From contig NZ_CP093443.1 of the NCBI RefSeq assembly GCF_026168515.1, positions 744,001-808,000 of the forward strand: a DNA stretch of 64,000 nt, given 5' to 3'. The position numbers were made by a program, and so were the translations under genes. The stretch is from Brevibacterium spongiae. Its GTDB lineage: Bacteria > Actinomycetota > Actinomycetes > Actinomycetales > Brevibacteriaceae. Below the pieces are notes generated by a model that was not told the origin of the DNA, did no database searches, and was given only the letters and a program-made list of their open reading frames with translations. This document shows, in pieces, positions 1-9,266 of this stretch. The number at the start of each line of letters is the position of its first letter. Position 1 is the stretch's first letter.

Positions 1-1
1 G

Positions 2-3000
2 TATGCCTTCGGTATGGGCAAGGGCGGCATCCAGTGGACCGACGGAAACGGCGTCAAGCACGAATACCACGTCAAGCCGAACCAGGAGTACCGGCTCTGG
101 GTCGAACCGCAGACGGATGAGGCGACGGGAAACACCCTGCACTACCTGCGTCAGGTCAACGGGTTCACTCCGGGCCGATTCGTCAAACCGACGGAATCAT
201 CATTGGGCGCCTTCGCTGTGGCCGAAGGAACCATGCAGCTGACCTCGGTTCAGGTCTACGAAGTCGCCCCCTCGGCGAAGAACTCCTACCTCGTCGACGC
301 CGACGGTGTCACGGACGATCCGAAGGGTCCGCTGGCGGGAGCGTCCGTTCAGCAGAAGCAGAAGAACGTCATCTCCGGACGCGTGTGGCTCGAGACCGGC
401 GACGGAGACTTCATCAACGTCGCCACCGGACCGTCGCAGAACGGCAAGGACAAGGGCGTGACGGGCTACACCGTCTACGCCTCGACGCTGACGCCTGAGG
501 GCGCGAAGGCCAACGCGGAGATGAAGAAGAACTTCCCCGCTGCGGAGTGGCCGGCCCAGACGAAGAAGATGCTCGAGGAGCACCCCGAGTACATCCTCAA
601 GACCGTCAAGGGACAGACGAACGACAAGGGCGATTACTCGCTGCGCTTCGGTGACTACACCGACAAGAGCCAGAACCGCGAGGATTTCCTCGATCCGCAG
701 AACGTGTTCGTGTGGGTGCAGAAGGGTGACACCGTCATCCAGGGCTACACCGGGTTCAACCAGCCGGTGTTCGGAGCTTTCAACCAGGGAGGCGGCTGGC
801 GACCACAGGCCGTCCCCGGTGAGAACCAGTCGGTCGATGCTCTGCTGCCGACCAACCGGGCCGATTACGGCAAGAACGTCAACAGCCTCTACAACGTCAA
901 CTTCGCGCTGATGCCGTACCTGCCTGTCGACCTCGACATCACGAACTACAACGAGACGGACAAGCCCGCACGTCCGGGCGACACCGCCGAACTCAACCTG
1001 TCGGGAACACTGTCGGATCTGCCGTCGGTCATCGAATGGCGCGACAACTCGGGCAAGGTGCTCAAATCCTGCGAGCTGGACAAGTCGACGTCGATCGACG
1101 CTCAGGTCGACGCCTGCACGTTCACCGTGCCCGATTCGGCTAAGGACGGCGAGTTCTTCCACGCTGTCCTCGTCTCCGGAGGCAACGATGTTGCGGCTGA
1201 TTCTTTCATCGTCTCGGCCGAGACCGCCCAGGACATCGATCCGAAGTACGACGTCGTCAACGAGGATCGCGATCCGGACACCGAGGGTGTGCAGTCGGAT
1301 CCGCCGAAGTTCGTCAACAGCGAGACGGGTGAGTCCGCTGCTGCCCCCGATGGCACGAAGTACGAGCTCGGTCCCGATGCGCCGGAGGGTGCGACGATCG
1401 ATGAGAAGACCGGTGTGGTGACCATTCCGAAGTTCCCCGACAGCGGTGACGTCAAGGTTCCGGTTGTCGTCACGTACCCGGATGGGTCGAAGGACTTCAC
1501 CGAGGCGGTCTTCACTCCTGCGACTCCGGTCACCGAGGAGACCGATCCGAAGTATGAAGACGGATCGGGGCTGCCGGGTGACACCGTGAAGATCGATGCG
1601 CCGACCTTCGACGATCCGTCCACCGACGAGGTGGAGGCTGACCAGCCGCCGAAGGGCACGAAGTTCGAGCCCGGAGAGAACGCGCCTGACGGGGTGACGA
1701 TTGATCCGGATACCGGCGAGATCAACGTCAAGATTCCTGAGGGTGCCAAGCCCGGCGACGTCATCGAGGTGCCGGTTGTCGTGACCTACCCGGATGGTTC
1801 GACCGACGAGGTGACCGTCAAGGTCACTGTCGACGAACCGGACTCGGACGCGAACGTCAACGCTGCGGCTTCTGCCTCGGCGTCGGCTCAGGCTGATGGG
1901 GACAATAACCCTGCTGCCCAGGCGGCTGCCGAGAAGGCTGCGGATGCTGACGGGAACAACGTCGCCTCAGCTGCAGCGGATGAGAATGCGGAAGCTGCGG
2001 CGAAGTCGGCTGCCACTGAAGATGCGTCGGCTGAAACCTCGGCTGACGCGACGTCTGAGGAGGACGCTTCGGCAAACAAGGCTGCTTCGGCTGCCGCGAA
2101 TGCGGACAACTCGGATGACACCAACGCTGAGGCTTCGGCCGCAGCTGAAGCCAATGCTGAGTCCGCTGCGAAGGCCGCGTCGACCGCTGACTCCTCGTCG
2201 GAGGCATCGGTTGAGGCTGCGGCAAACGCTGACGGAACAGATACCGCCGACCCGGGTGCCTCTGCTGACCCGCAGGCTGAGTCCGAGCAGGATACGACGG
2301 CTGATGGCACTGAGTCGGATGCTGCAGCTGACGGTGCTGAGAAAGATGCCCAGGCTGACGTGAACAAGAACGCTGCGGCTTCTGCATCTGCATCAGCTCA
2401 GGCAGATGGGGACAACAACCCCGCCGCTCAGGCTGCTGCTGAGAAGGCTGCCGAAGCTGACGGAAACAATGTCGCTTCGGCCGCCGCCGATGAGAATGCT
2501 GAGGCCGCTGCGAAGTCGGCTGCCACCGAGGATGCGTCTTCTGAAACGTCAGCGGATGCCACCTCTGAGAAAGACGCGTCAGCTAACAAGGCCGCTTCGG
2601 CTGCTGCGAATGCGGACAATTCCGATAACGCGAACGCTGAGGCCTCGGCCGCTGCGGAAGCGAATGCCGAGTCCGCTGCCAAGGCTGCGTCGACCGCTAA
2701 CTCGTCATCTGAGGCATCGGCTGAGGCTGCGGCAAACGCCGACGGTACTGAGACCGATACTCAGGCTGACGTTGACGGCGCTTCTTCGGATCCGCAGGCT
2801 GAGGCCGAGCAAGATGCGAAGGCTGACGGCACTGAGTCAGATGCGGCTGTCGACGGAGCAACGGCCGACGTCGACGGTGCCCAAGAAGCTGACGCCGACG
2901 GTGCTGAGAAGGACGCTCAGGCTGATGTGAACAAGAACGCTGCCGCTTCTGCCTCGGCGTCTGCACAGGCTGACGGTGACAACAACCCGGCTGCCCAGGC

Positions 3001-4843
3001 TGCTGCCGAGAAGGCTGCTGACGCTGACGGAAACAATGTTGCTTCGGCTTCGGCTGACAAGAATGCGGAAGCTGCTGCGAAGTCGGCTGCCACTGAGGAT
3101 GCGTCGGCTGAAACGTCGGCAGATGCCACGTCGGAGAAGAATGCTTCGGCGAACAAGGCCGCTTCGGCTGCTGCCAACGCTGATAACTCGGACGACACCA
3201 ATGCTGAGGCTTCTGCCGCTGCCGAGGTCAATGCCGAGTCTGCTGCGAAGGCTGCCTCGACCGCTGACTCCTCGTCTGAGGCATCGGCTGAGGCCGCGAC
3301 GAACGCCGACGGTACAGAGACCGATACTCAGGCTGACGCCGACGGTGCCTCTTCGGATCCGCAGGCTGAAGCCGAGCAGGACGCGAAGGCTGACGGCGCT
3401 GAGCCCGACGCTGCAACTGAGGGCGCGAAGGCTGACGTCGACGGTGCTCAGGAAGCTGATGCCGACGCAGCCGAGAAGGCCGCTCAGGCTGATGTGAACA
3501 AGAACGCTGCCGCTTCCGCGTCGGCTTCGGCTCAGGCTGATGGGGACAGCAACCCTGCTGCTCAGGCTGCTGCTGAGAAGGCCGCTGATGCCGATGGCAA
3601 TGATGTTGCCTCTGCCTCGGCTGACAAGAATGCAGAAGCTGCGGCGAAGTCGGCCGCGACCGAGGATGCATCGGCTGAGACCTCGGCAGATGCCACGTCG
3701 GAGGAGAACGCTTCGGCGAACAAGGCCGCGTCGGCTGCCGCCAATGCGGATAACTCGGATAACGCCAACGCTGAAGCTTCGGCCGCAGCGGAGGCCAATG
3801 CTGAGTCGGCTGCCAAGGCTGCGTCGACCGCTGATTCGTCGTCGGAGGCGTCGGTAAACGCTGCAGCAAACGCTGACGGAACCGATGCCGCCGACCCGGG
3901 TGCTTCTGCTGACCCGGACGCTCAGGCTGAGGCCGATACTCAGGCTGACGTTGACGGCGCTGAGTCCGACGTTGCAGCTGAGGGTGCGAAGGCTGACGTC
4001 GACGGTGCTCAGGAAGCTGATGCCGACGGAGCCGAGAAGGACGCTCAGGCTGATGTGAACAAGAACGCTGCCGCTTCCGCGTCGGCGTCAGCTCAGGCTG
4101 ATGGGGACAGCAACCCTGCTGCTCAGGCTGCTGCCGAGAAGGCCGCTGATGCCGATGGCAACGATGTTGCCTCTGCCTCGGCTGACAAGAATGCAGAAGC
4201 TGCCGCGAAGTCGGCTGCCACCGAGGATGCATCGGCTGAAACGTCGGCAGATGCCACGTCGGAGGAGAACGCCTCGGCGAACAAGGCTGCTTCTGCGGCT
4301 GCGAACGCTGATAACTCGGATAACGCCAACGCTGAGGCCTCGGCCGCAGCGGAAGCGAACGCCGAGTCTGCTGCGAAGGCTGCCTCGACCGCTGACTCCT
4401 CATCTGAGGCTTCAGCTCAGGCGGCAGCAAACGCTGATGGTTCGGACAAGGACGCGAAGGCTGACTCGGACGGTTCCGAGAAGGATGCCCAGGCCGATGC
4501 CGACGGTGCCGAGACGGACGCGAAGGCTGACGGATCGACTGCGAAGGCCGACGCCGACGGCGCTAAGTCCAGTGCCGATTCGGACGGATCGAAATCCGAA
4601 ACGGAAGCGGACAAGGACGCGGGGGCGACCACCTCGGCGACGGCGAACGCCGGCTCCAACGCCGGTTCCAACGGTGCGAACGCTGGATCGTCGAGCGACG
4701 CGAACGCGGGTGCCTCGTCCGACGGCGGCGACCTGCCGCGCACCGGCGCAACCGGGGTTGTCGCACTCGGCCTGGCCGGTTCGCTGCTCATCGCAGCCGG
4801 CGTCGTCGCGATCGTCGCGGTCCGCCGCCGAGCCCAAGGCTGA
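2..4843 (+). CDS. Repeat-rich cell-wall-anchored surface protein with LPRTG sorting signal (5' end outside window)
   Basis: The reading frame is open from base 2, so the signal peptide and true start lie upstream. From about residue 100 the visible part has a SdrD/B-like beta region. Two Rib/YPDG-type repeats follow, each beginning DPKY and ending near YPDGS (bases about 1235-1510 and 1545-1840). Next come five long Ala/Ser/Asp/Glu-rich repeats of 170-189 residues. The C-terminus has LPRTG at 4733-4747, a hydrophobic segment and RRR, the canonical sortase signal. The family role is a covalently anchored surface protein; the acidic Ala/Ser repeats probably form a stalk holding the N-terminal domains off the wall. 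A hairpin terminator follows. The ligand is not recognisable. Confidence 0.85.
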   Translation, partial: YAFGMGKGGIQWTDGNGVKHEYHVKPNQEYRLWVEPQTDEATGNTLHYLRQVNGFTPGRFVKPTESSLGAFAVAEGTMQLTSVQVYEVAPSAKNSYLVDADGVTDDPKGPLAGASVQQKQKNVISGRVWLETGDGDFINVATGPSQNGKDKGVTGYTVYASTLTPEGAKANAEMKKNFPAAEWPAQTKKMLEEHPEYILKTVKGQTNDKGDYSLRFGDYTDKSQNREDFLDPQNVFVWVQKGDTVIQGYTGFNQPVFGAFNQGGGWRPQAVPGENQSVDALLPTNRADYGKNVNSLYNVNFALMPYLPVDLDITNYNETDKPARPGDTAELNLSGTLSDLPSVIEWRDNSGKVLKSCELDKSTSIDAQVDACTFTVPDSAKDGEFFHAVLVSGGNDVAADSFIVSAETAQDIDPKYDVVNEDRDPDTEGVQSDPPKFVNSETGESAAAPDGTKYELGPDAPEGATIDEKTGVVTIPKFPDSGDVKVPVVVTYPDGSKDFTEAVFTPATPVTEETDPKYEDGSGLPGDTVKIDAPTFDDPSTDEVEADQPPKGTKFEPGENAPDGVTIDPDTGEINVKIPEGAKPGDVIEVPVVVTYPDGSTDEVTVKVTVDEPDSDANVNAAASASASAQADGDNNPAAQAAAEKAADADGNNVASAAADENAEAAAKSAATEDASAETSADATSEEDASANKAASAAANADNSDDTNAEASAAAEANAESAAKAASTADSSSEASVEAAANADGTDTADPGASADPQAESEQDTTADGTESDAAADGAEKDAQADVNKNAAASASASAQADGDNNPAAQAAAEKAAEADGNNVASAAADENAEAAAKSAATEDASSETSADATSEKDASANKAASAAANADNSDNANAEASAAAEANAESAAKAASTANSSSEASAEAAANADGTETDTQADVDGASSDPQAEAEQDAKADGTESDAAVDGATADVDGAQEADADGAEKDAQADVNKNAAASASASAQADGDNNPAAQAAAEKAADADGNNVASASADKNAEAAAKSAATEDASAETSADATSEKNASANKAASAAANADNSDDTNAEASAAAEVNAESAAKAASTADSSSEASAEAATNADGTETDTQADADGASSDPQAEAEQDAKADGAEPDAATEGAKADVDGAQEADADAAEKAAQADVNKNAAASASASAQADGDSNPAAQAAAEKAADADGNDVASASADKNAEAAAKSAATEDASAETSADATSEENASANKAASAAANADNSDNANAEASAAAEANAESAAKAASTADSSSEASVNAAANADGTDAADPGASADPDAQAEADTQADVDGAESDVAAEGAKADVDGAQEADADGAEKDAQADVNKNAAASASASAQADGDSNPAAQAAAEKAADADGNDVASASADKNAEAAAKSAATEDASAETSADATSEENASANKAASAAANADNSDNANAEASAAAEANAESAAKAASTADSSSEASAQAAANADGSDKDAKADSDGSEKDAQADADGAETDAKADGSTAKADADGAKSSADSDGSKSETEADKDAGATTSATANAGSNAGSNGANAGSSSDANAGASSDGGDLPRTGATGVVALGLAGSLLIAAGVVAIVAVRRRAQG
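1859..4440 (+). repeat. Five tandem coding repeats of 170-189 residues
   Basis: The units begin at the Asn-Ala-Ala-Ala-Ser codons at 1859, 2369, 2936, 3503 and 4064, giving spacings of 510, 567, 567 and 561 bp. Each unit has the same order: an ASASASAQADGD segment, a PAAQAAAEKAADADGN segment, an SAATEDASAETSADATSE segment and a variable Asp/Gly/Glu/Gln-rich spacer before the next unit. The near identity of units 3 to 5 suggests recent homogenisation. Copy number is likely variable between strains and easily misassembled. Confidence 0.85.
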
Positions 4844-4872
4844 TGCACCGATGAGGTGAATCACCGATTCCG

Positions 4873-4911
4873 CCGCTGGTGGGCCGTGACATGTTCGCGG
4901 CTCACCAGCGG
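4873..4911 (+). terminator. Hairpin terminator after the LPRTG gene
   Basis: Perfect 9-bp arms CCGCTGGTG (4873-4881) and CACCAGCGG (4903-4911) lie 30 bp after the stop of the surface protein gene. The run of T after the hairpin is weak. The hairpin also argues that the next gene does not start upstream of it. Confidence 0.6.
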
Positions 4912-5023
4912 TCTCGGTTTCATGCGGTACCCTGACATTTACCCAGCACCGAATTTTCCCCTCCTGATGGCAGTCACCCACTGCCCGGCGGCCACCGCCG
5001 CAATGACAGAGAAGACCCGAACT

Positions 5024-7309
5024 GTGACCTCATCCCACCTCGCTCGCTCAGCAGACCCCGAAGACTCCGCTGCGAATTCGACTCCCGAATTCGACGCTCA
5101 GTTCGGACCGCGTGCGACATCGCTCGCATCCTTCGCCGAGGCGGTCGACCGCGGCGACGCCATCTCCGAATCCGACCTGGACAGGCTCTTCGCCTGCAGC
5201 GGCGGTCGCATCCGTATCGCCGACACGCTCGTGCGGGCCTGCGCCAACGCGGGCATCTCCGCCGCCGATGTCGATCCCGATCGCATCGACGCGATGCTCT
5301 CACCTGAACTGACCCCCGTCGTCAACGGCACCACCCGGGAGGCCGGGGCCCTCTACCTCCTGACCCTGTTCGCATGGGCACCGCGGATCACCTCGGGGAC
5401 GGTCGACCTCGTCCACTCCGCCTTCGCCGCCGCCGAGGTGGCCGAATCGGCGACAGCGACACCCGAAGAACTCACATCCCTCCTCCTCGGGCAGGGTCTG
5501 CTGACCATCTCGACCGCCACCGACGAGGTCTTCACCGTCCCGCCGCTCATCCGCATGCTCATGCGTCGGGTGATCGCGACCGGCTCGAACACCGCCCGCA
5601 GGAACCCGCGCGAAGCATTCGGGGCCGCCATCTCGAATATGTTCGGGCGGATGCGCTCGGACGACCGTTCCGGGATCGCCGAGGTCGTCGACCTCGTCGT
5701 CGAGACGAAGAACTGGCTGGTGCTCGAACGGGCGTGGGCGCGCCGTTCGGTCAACGTCTTCCTCGACGCGCCCACCGCCATCGAGGCCTACCTCAGGGTC
5801 CCCGAGGATGTGCTCGCCCGGAACCCGATCCTCACCCTGGCGCGCAGCGCGGCCCGGCGCATCGACTCGACCCGACTGAAACTCGGCACCGATGACGGCC
5901 CCACGATGCTGGCCGCCACCGACTTCGACAGCATCGTCCTGCCCGAACTCCACGGCAAGCTCCAGGCGAATCCGGCACTGCCGCTGTCCGCCGACGAGGT
6001 GGCTGTGCTCACCACGCTGGAAGCACGCACCCACCGCCTGAACAGGGAGAACAGGCTCGCGCTGAACATCCTCGAGGTGGGGCGGGAACGGCTGCGCCGC
6101 CTCGGCGAGGGAGAACCCGGACCCACGCTCATGCTGCAGGCCGAACTCAACCTCGAACACGGTCGGAACCTCAACGTCGCCGGACGTTTCACCGAGGCGA
6201 TGGCCATGCTCCAGCGCGTCGTCCAATTCGCCGAGATCTACACGCCGAACTCGCCGCACCCCCTGCTCACCGGGCTCGTCGAACACGCCCTGGCCGGGAT
6301 GGGATACGGGCACGGATCGGACATGGACCGCGATATGGAGCGGGCCAGGAACAATGCAGCGCGATTCGGGATGGCGACCCTGCCGGACGAACGCACGGCG
6401 CTGTGCATCGAGATGATGCGCGCCCTCGACCGTCTCGACCTCGCCGAGGCGGAGCGGATCCTCGCCGGCCTCGACGATGCGAAGGCCACCGGACACCTCG
6501 GGCCGATTCCCGATATCGTCCGCAGCCTGCACTCTGTCTACAGCGGGCAGGCGACGGTCGCGGCGAAGCTGCTGGCGGAGAGTTCGCGGGTCCGTTTCGT
6601 CCCGATGGCCGACATCCCGAGCACGCGGTTCTCCGGAATCGTCAACATCGCCAGCGCGGTCCTCGTGGCTGCGGGGGAGAAGAAGGCGCTGCAGGATCTC
6701 AGCGATCATATGAGCCCGCAGAGCCCCGGGTATTCGATCGTCAAGGCCCGGCAGGCGCTGGTCTTCGGCCAACACGATCCGCTGTGGTCCGCCACCGCGC
6801 AGACGCTGGCCGGCGATCAGGGGCCGAGGCTCAAGAGCTCTGCGATGGCTCTGCGCGCCGACATCCTCCATCACGAGGGGCACACGGATGACGCGCTCGA
6901 GACGTTCGTGCATGTGCTCGACTACTGCTCGATCACGTCGTCGGTGCTGGCGATCGCGCAGCTGTCGAAGACATCCCGGGACGCTCTGGTGTCGGAGTCG
7001 GCGGACCATCCGATGTGGGAGGCGCTGGCTCGGTCGTTCGGATCGGGGGAGGTGACGGCGGCCGAGCTGCGCCGACGCCTGCTCGACCTGCCCGAGACTT
7101 CACCGCTGTCGCCGGACTTCGCGACCGACCTCACCCCTGCCGAGCAGTCGCTGCTCTTCGCCATCGACTCTCCGAAGTCCGTGGCGCAGATTGCCCGCGA
7201 GTTCGGCGTCGTGTCCGGAACCCTGAAGAACCGTCTGTCGGCGCTGTACCGGAAACTCGGAGTGCGCAGCCGCGCCGAGGCGGTCGCATACGCGCATCGG
7301 CAGCGGTAG
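5024..7309 (+). CDS. Large LuxR-type transcriptional regulator
   Basis: The last about 60 residues form a LuxR/GerE helix-turn-helix: SVAQIAREFGVVSGTLKNRL, then a YRKLGVRSRAEAV recognition end. The rest of the 761 residues is helical and Leu/Ala-rich with TPR-like stretches. No Walker A P-loop is visible, so it differs from the MalT/LAL ATPase regulators despite similar size. The start is uncertain: the frame stays open to 4856, but the upstream ATGs at 4856, 4922, 4967 and 5004 lack a ribosome site or sit beside the terminator. I prefer GTG 5024, which has AGAGAAG 9 bp upstream. It may control the neighbouring surface protein gene, but that rests only on position. Confidence 0.7.
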   Translation: MTSSHLARSADPEDSAANSTPEFDAQFGPRATSLASFAEAVDRGDAISESDLDRLFACSGGRIRIADTLVRACANAGISAADVDPDRIDAMLSPELTPVVNGTTREAGALYLLTLFAWAPRITSGTVDLVHSAFAAAEVAESATATPEELTSLLLGQGLLTISTATDEVFTVPPLIRMLMRRVIATGSNTARRNPREAFGAAISNMFGRMRSDDRSGIAEVVDLVVETKNWLVLERAWARRSVNVFLDAPTAIEAYLRVPEDVLARNPILTLARSAARRIDSTRLKLGTDDGPTMLAATDFDSIVLPELHGKLQANPALPLSADEVAVLTTLEARTHRLNRENRLALNILEVGRERLRRLGEGEPGPTLMLQAELNLEHGRNLNVAGRFTEAMAMLQRVVQFAEIYTPNSPHPLLTGLVEHALAGMGYGHGSDMDRDMERARNNAARFGMATLPDERTALCIEMMRALDRLDLAEAERILAGLDDAKATGHLGPIPDIVRSLHSVYSGQATVAAKLLAESSRVRFVPMADIPSTRFSGIVNIASAVLVAAGEKKALQDLSDHMSPQSPGYSIVKARQALVFGQHDPLWSATAQTLAGDQGPRLKSSAMALRADILHHEGHTDDALETFVHVLDYCSITSSVLAIAQLSKTSRDALVSESADHPMWEALARSFGSGEVTAAELRRRLLDLPETSPLSPDFATDLTPAEQSLLFAIDSPKSVAQIAREFGVVSGTLKNRLSALYRKLGVRSRAEAVAYAHRQR

Positions 7310-7391
7310 GTGCGGGCGGCCGGGTTCTAGTTCGGGTGGTCTGGGTCGATACTGCTGGGGCGGATCGGGGCGAACCCAGGCGAACGGTCAC

Positions 7392-8168
7392 CTAAGCCGC
7401 GAAGACTCCCGGGGTCGTACCCAAGGTGGAGCGGAAATGCCGCGTGAGATGCGCCTGATCATGAAAGCCTGACTCCGCGGCCGCCTCGGCGGGGGAGTGA
7501 CCGGACAGCAGAAGTCGGCGTGCGCGATCGACGCGGCGGCCGATGACGTACCGGTGGGGCGCGATGCCGAACGTGGACGTGAACACTCGCACCAAGTGGC
7601 TGCGGTGGGCGCCGAGCTGGGCAGCCGCCTCGGCGATGGTGAAGGACTCGAGCAGACGATCATCGAGCATTTCGCGCAGACGGCGAGCCAACGGCGCATC
7701 CGACGCGGTCTCCGCGGTCGACGTGAGCCGGGATAGCGCGGTCTCTCGGAGGGCGAGCACACCGCACTCGGCGGCGAAGGCATCGGCCGGATCAGCCAGA
7801 GCGGAGTGGATGTCGGTGACGGTGGTCAGGGCATCCGTGCCCAGCAGGGTGGGCGCATCCGCAGCGGCAACGACCGCGGACTGGGGCAGCCACTCGGGGT
7901 CGAGGTAGAGGACCCGCTTGCGAAAGCCCTGGTCAGCCAGGGCGGAACGCCCGTCATGGGGAACCTGCGGCGGCAGCAATGTCACCGCCGCGGGAGTGGC
8001 CAGGTGATCGTGCCGGTCGAGGTCATAGGTGACGGCCCCCTCGTCGAGGAGCAGCACCGTCCACGAATCGTGCGTGTGCGCGGGGTAGGCATGATGGTCG
8101 AAGCGGGCGTGGAGGACCTCCTGGACCTGCGGGACCTCGGGATGCCAGGCGCGGATGACGTCGACCAT
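7392..8168 (-). CDS. AraC-family transcriptional regulator with N-terminal cupin
   Basis: 258 residues. The N-terminus has an AraC-type ligand-binding cupin with the HAYPAHTHDSW metal/ligand pattern. Residues about 155-258 hold two helix-turn-helix motifs typical of AraC, ending in an HDQAHLTRHFRSTLGTTPG signature. The start at 8168 is chosen because the family domain begins there; a longer frame to 8435 overlaps the divergent DUF2000 gene. The divergent arrangement with only about 50 bp between starts suggests it controls the DUF2000 gene, a pairing seen in other actinobacteria. Confidence 0.85.
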   Translation of the reverse strand: MVDVIRAWHPEVPQVQEVLHARFDHHAYPAHTHDSWTVLLLDEGAVTYDLDRHDHLATPAAVTLLPPQVPHDGRSALADQGFRKRVLYLDPEWLPQSAVVAAADAPTLLGTDALTTVTDIHSALADPADAFAAECGVLALRETALSRLTSTAETASDAPLARRLREMLDDRLLESFTIAEAAAQLGAHRSHLVRVFTSTFGIAPHRYVIGRRVDRARRLLLSGHSPAEAAAESGFHDQAHLTRHFRSTLGTTPGVFAA

Positions 8169-8217
8169 GCAACAAATGTACAAGACCCCGGTGTGCGCGG
8201 CCGGTGAAACTGGATCC

Positions 8218-8748
8218 ATGCACGAGAACACAGAATCCACAGCGCCAACAGAAACGTCGTCCTCCGCCGAGGCGGCCGAGCCGAATTCCGTCACCGAGGC
8301 GGCCGCCCCGACCCCCGGTGCCGAGCCGAGCGTTCCGGTCCGGTTCGATACGAAGGTCGTCGTCGTTCTTCGCAACGACCTGCAGCCGTGGCAGGAGCTC
8401 AACGTCACCGCGTTCCTCATGTCCGGCATCGCCACCAGCTCGGAGGGGCTGGTCGGAGAGAACTACCGTGACGCCGACGGCAACGACTACCTGCCGATGC
8501 TGCGCCAGCCGGTGATGGTGATGACCGCGGATGCGGACAAGCTGAAGTCGATCAGATCGAAGGCGCTGGGGCGCGGAATCCCGACCGCCGTCTACACCGA
8601 GGAACTGTTCTCCACCGGCCATGATGCAGCGAACCGGGCGGCCGTTGCGGAAGTTCCCGCCGAGGAGCTCAACCTCGTCGGAGTGGCGCTGCGCGGGGCG
8701 AAGAATGGCGTGGATCGGACGGTCAAGGGCGCGCGGATGCACGAGTGA
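8218..8748 (+). CDS. DUF2000 family protein
   Basis: 176 residues. The first about 35 residues are a low-complexity Ser/Thr/Glu/Ala/Pro stretch. The conserved domain starts near VPVRFDTKVVVVLRNDLQ and shows the ALNVTAFLMSG-type region (here LNVTAFLMSGIA) and the C-terminal LVGVALRGAKN stretch of DUF2000. The family has no proven biochemical function; some members bind nucleotides or cofactors in solved structures. The start at 8218 is preferred over 8155, which overlaps the divergent AraC gene. It ends 11 bp from the convergent arsR gene. Confidence 0.75.
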   Translation: MHENTESTAPTETSSSAEAAEPNSVTEAAAPTPGAEPSVPVRFDTKVVVVLRNDLQPWQELNVTAFLMSGIATSSEGLVGENYRDADGNDYLPMLRQPVMVMTADADKLKSIRSKALGRGIPTAVYTEELFSTGHDAANRAAVAEVPAEELNLVGVALRGAKNGVDRTVKGARMHE

Positions 8749-8759
8749 GCCGGGGTCGA

Positions 8760-9146
8760 CTAAACGAGTCCCGGCGGTTTCGACCCGTTCGGGGAGAGGA
8801 ACTCGGACAGGCGGTTCAGCGTCGCGGCTTCGAGTGAGTAGTACGACCAGACACCGCGCTTCTCCCGGTGGAGAACCCCGGCATCGACGAGGATCTTCAG
8901 ATGGTGGGACACGGTGGGTTGGCCGAGTCCGACAGGTTCGGTGAGATCGCACACGCACGCTTCCTGCCCTTCGTGCGCAGCGACGAGGGAGACCAAGCGC
9001 AGCCGAGTCGGGTCGGCCACTGCCTTGAGGATGCGCGCATAGTCCTGAGCGTCATCGAGCCTCAACGGCGAGACGGTCAGCGACGGGCAGCAGGCGTCCG
9101 CCTCTGTCGGGGCGGGTGCGGGGGCAGGTGCAGGGTGAGTGGTCAC
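8760..9146 (-). CDS. arsR: Arsenic-responsive repressor ArsR
   Basis: 128 residues with a winged helix centred on the TVSHHLKILVDAGVL recognition helix. Cysteines at 19, 20, 64 and 66 are candidate As(III) ligands: 64/66 lie in an ACVCDL motif like the classical ELCVCDL site, and the CysCys pair at 19-20 resembles the Corynebacterium ArsR arrangement. It should repress the divergent acr3 operon and itself, releasing on arsenite. GTG 9146 is chosen because the upstream ATG at 9167 lies inside the operator. The N-terminus has an AlaPro repeat (APAPAPAP). Confidence 0.88.
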   Translation of the reverse strand: MTTHPAPAPAPAPTEADACCPSLTVSPLRLDDAQDYARILKAVADPTRLRLVSLVAAHEGQEACVCDLTEPVGLGQPTVSHHLKILVDAGVLHREKRGVWSYYSLEAATLNRLSEFLSPNGSKPPGLV

Positions 9147-9164
9147 CCTTCCATTATGCCTATA

Positions 9165-9182
9165 CATTGACAGTTGTCGATG
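9165..9182. promoter_or_regulatory. ArsR operator
   Basis: CATTGACA-GT-TGTCGATG is an inverted repeat with 7 of 8 matching positions, centred in the arsR/acr3 divergent region. It contains the TTGACA -35 hexamer of the acr3 promoter, so a bound repressor would block polymerase. The sequence is direct evidence; ArsR binding is inferred from position and dyad symmetry. Confidence 0.65.
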
Positions 9183-9196
9183 CCTTGTGGTCCTAT
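9167..9196 (+). promoter_or_regulatory. Promoter of the acr3-arsC operon
   Basis: -35 TTGACA at 9167-9172 and a -10 candidate TCCTAT at 9191-9196, spaced 18 bp. Transcription would start near 9203, leaving a leader of about 65 bases before the acr3 ATG. Confidence 0.5.
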
Positions 9197-9266
9197 CGTA
9201 TCGATGAACGTCAATGCGTCGGCGGTCGACCGCGGCGCCGAATCGACTCCGACCCCAAGGGGGACC

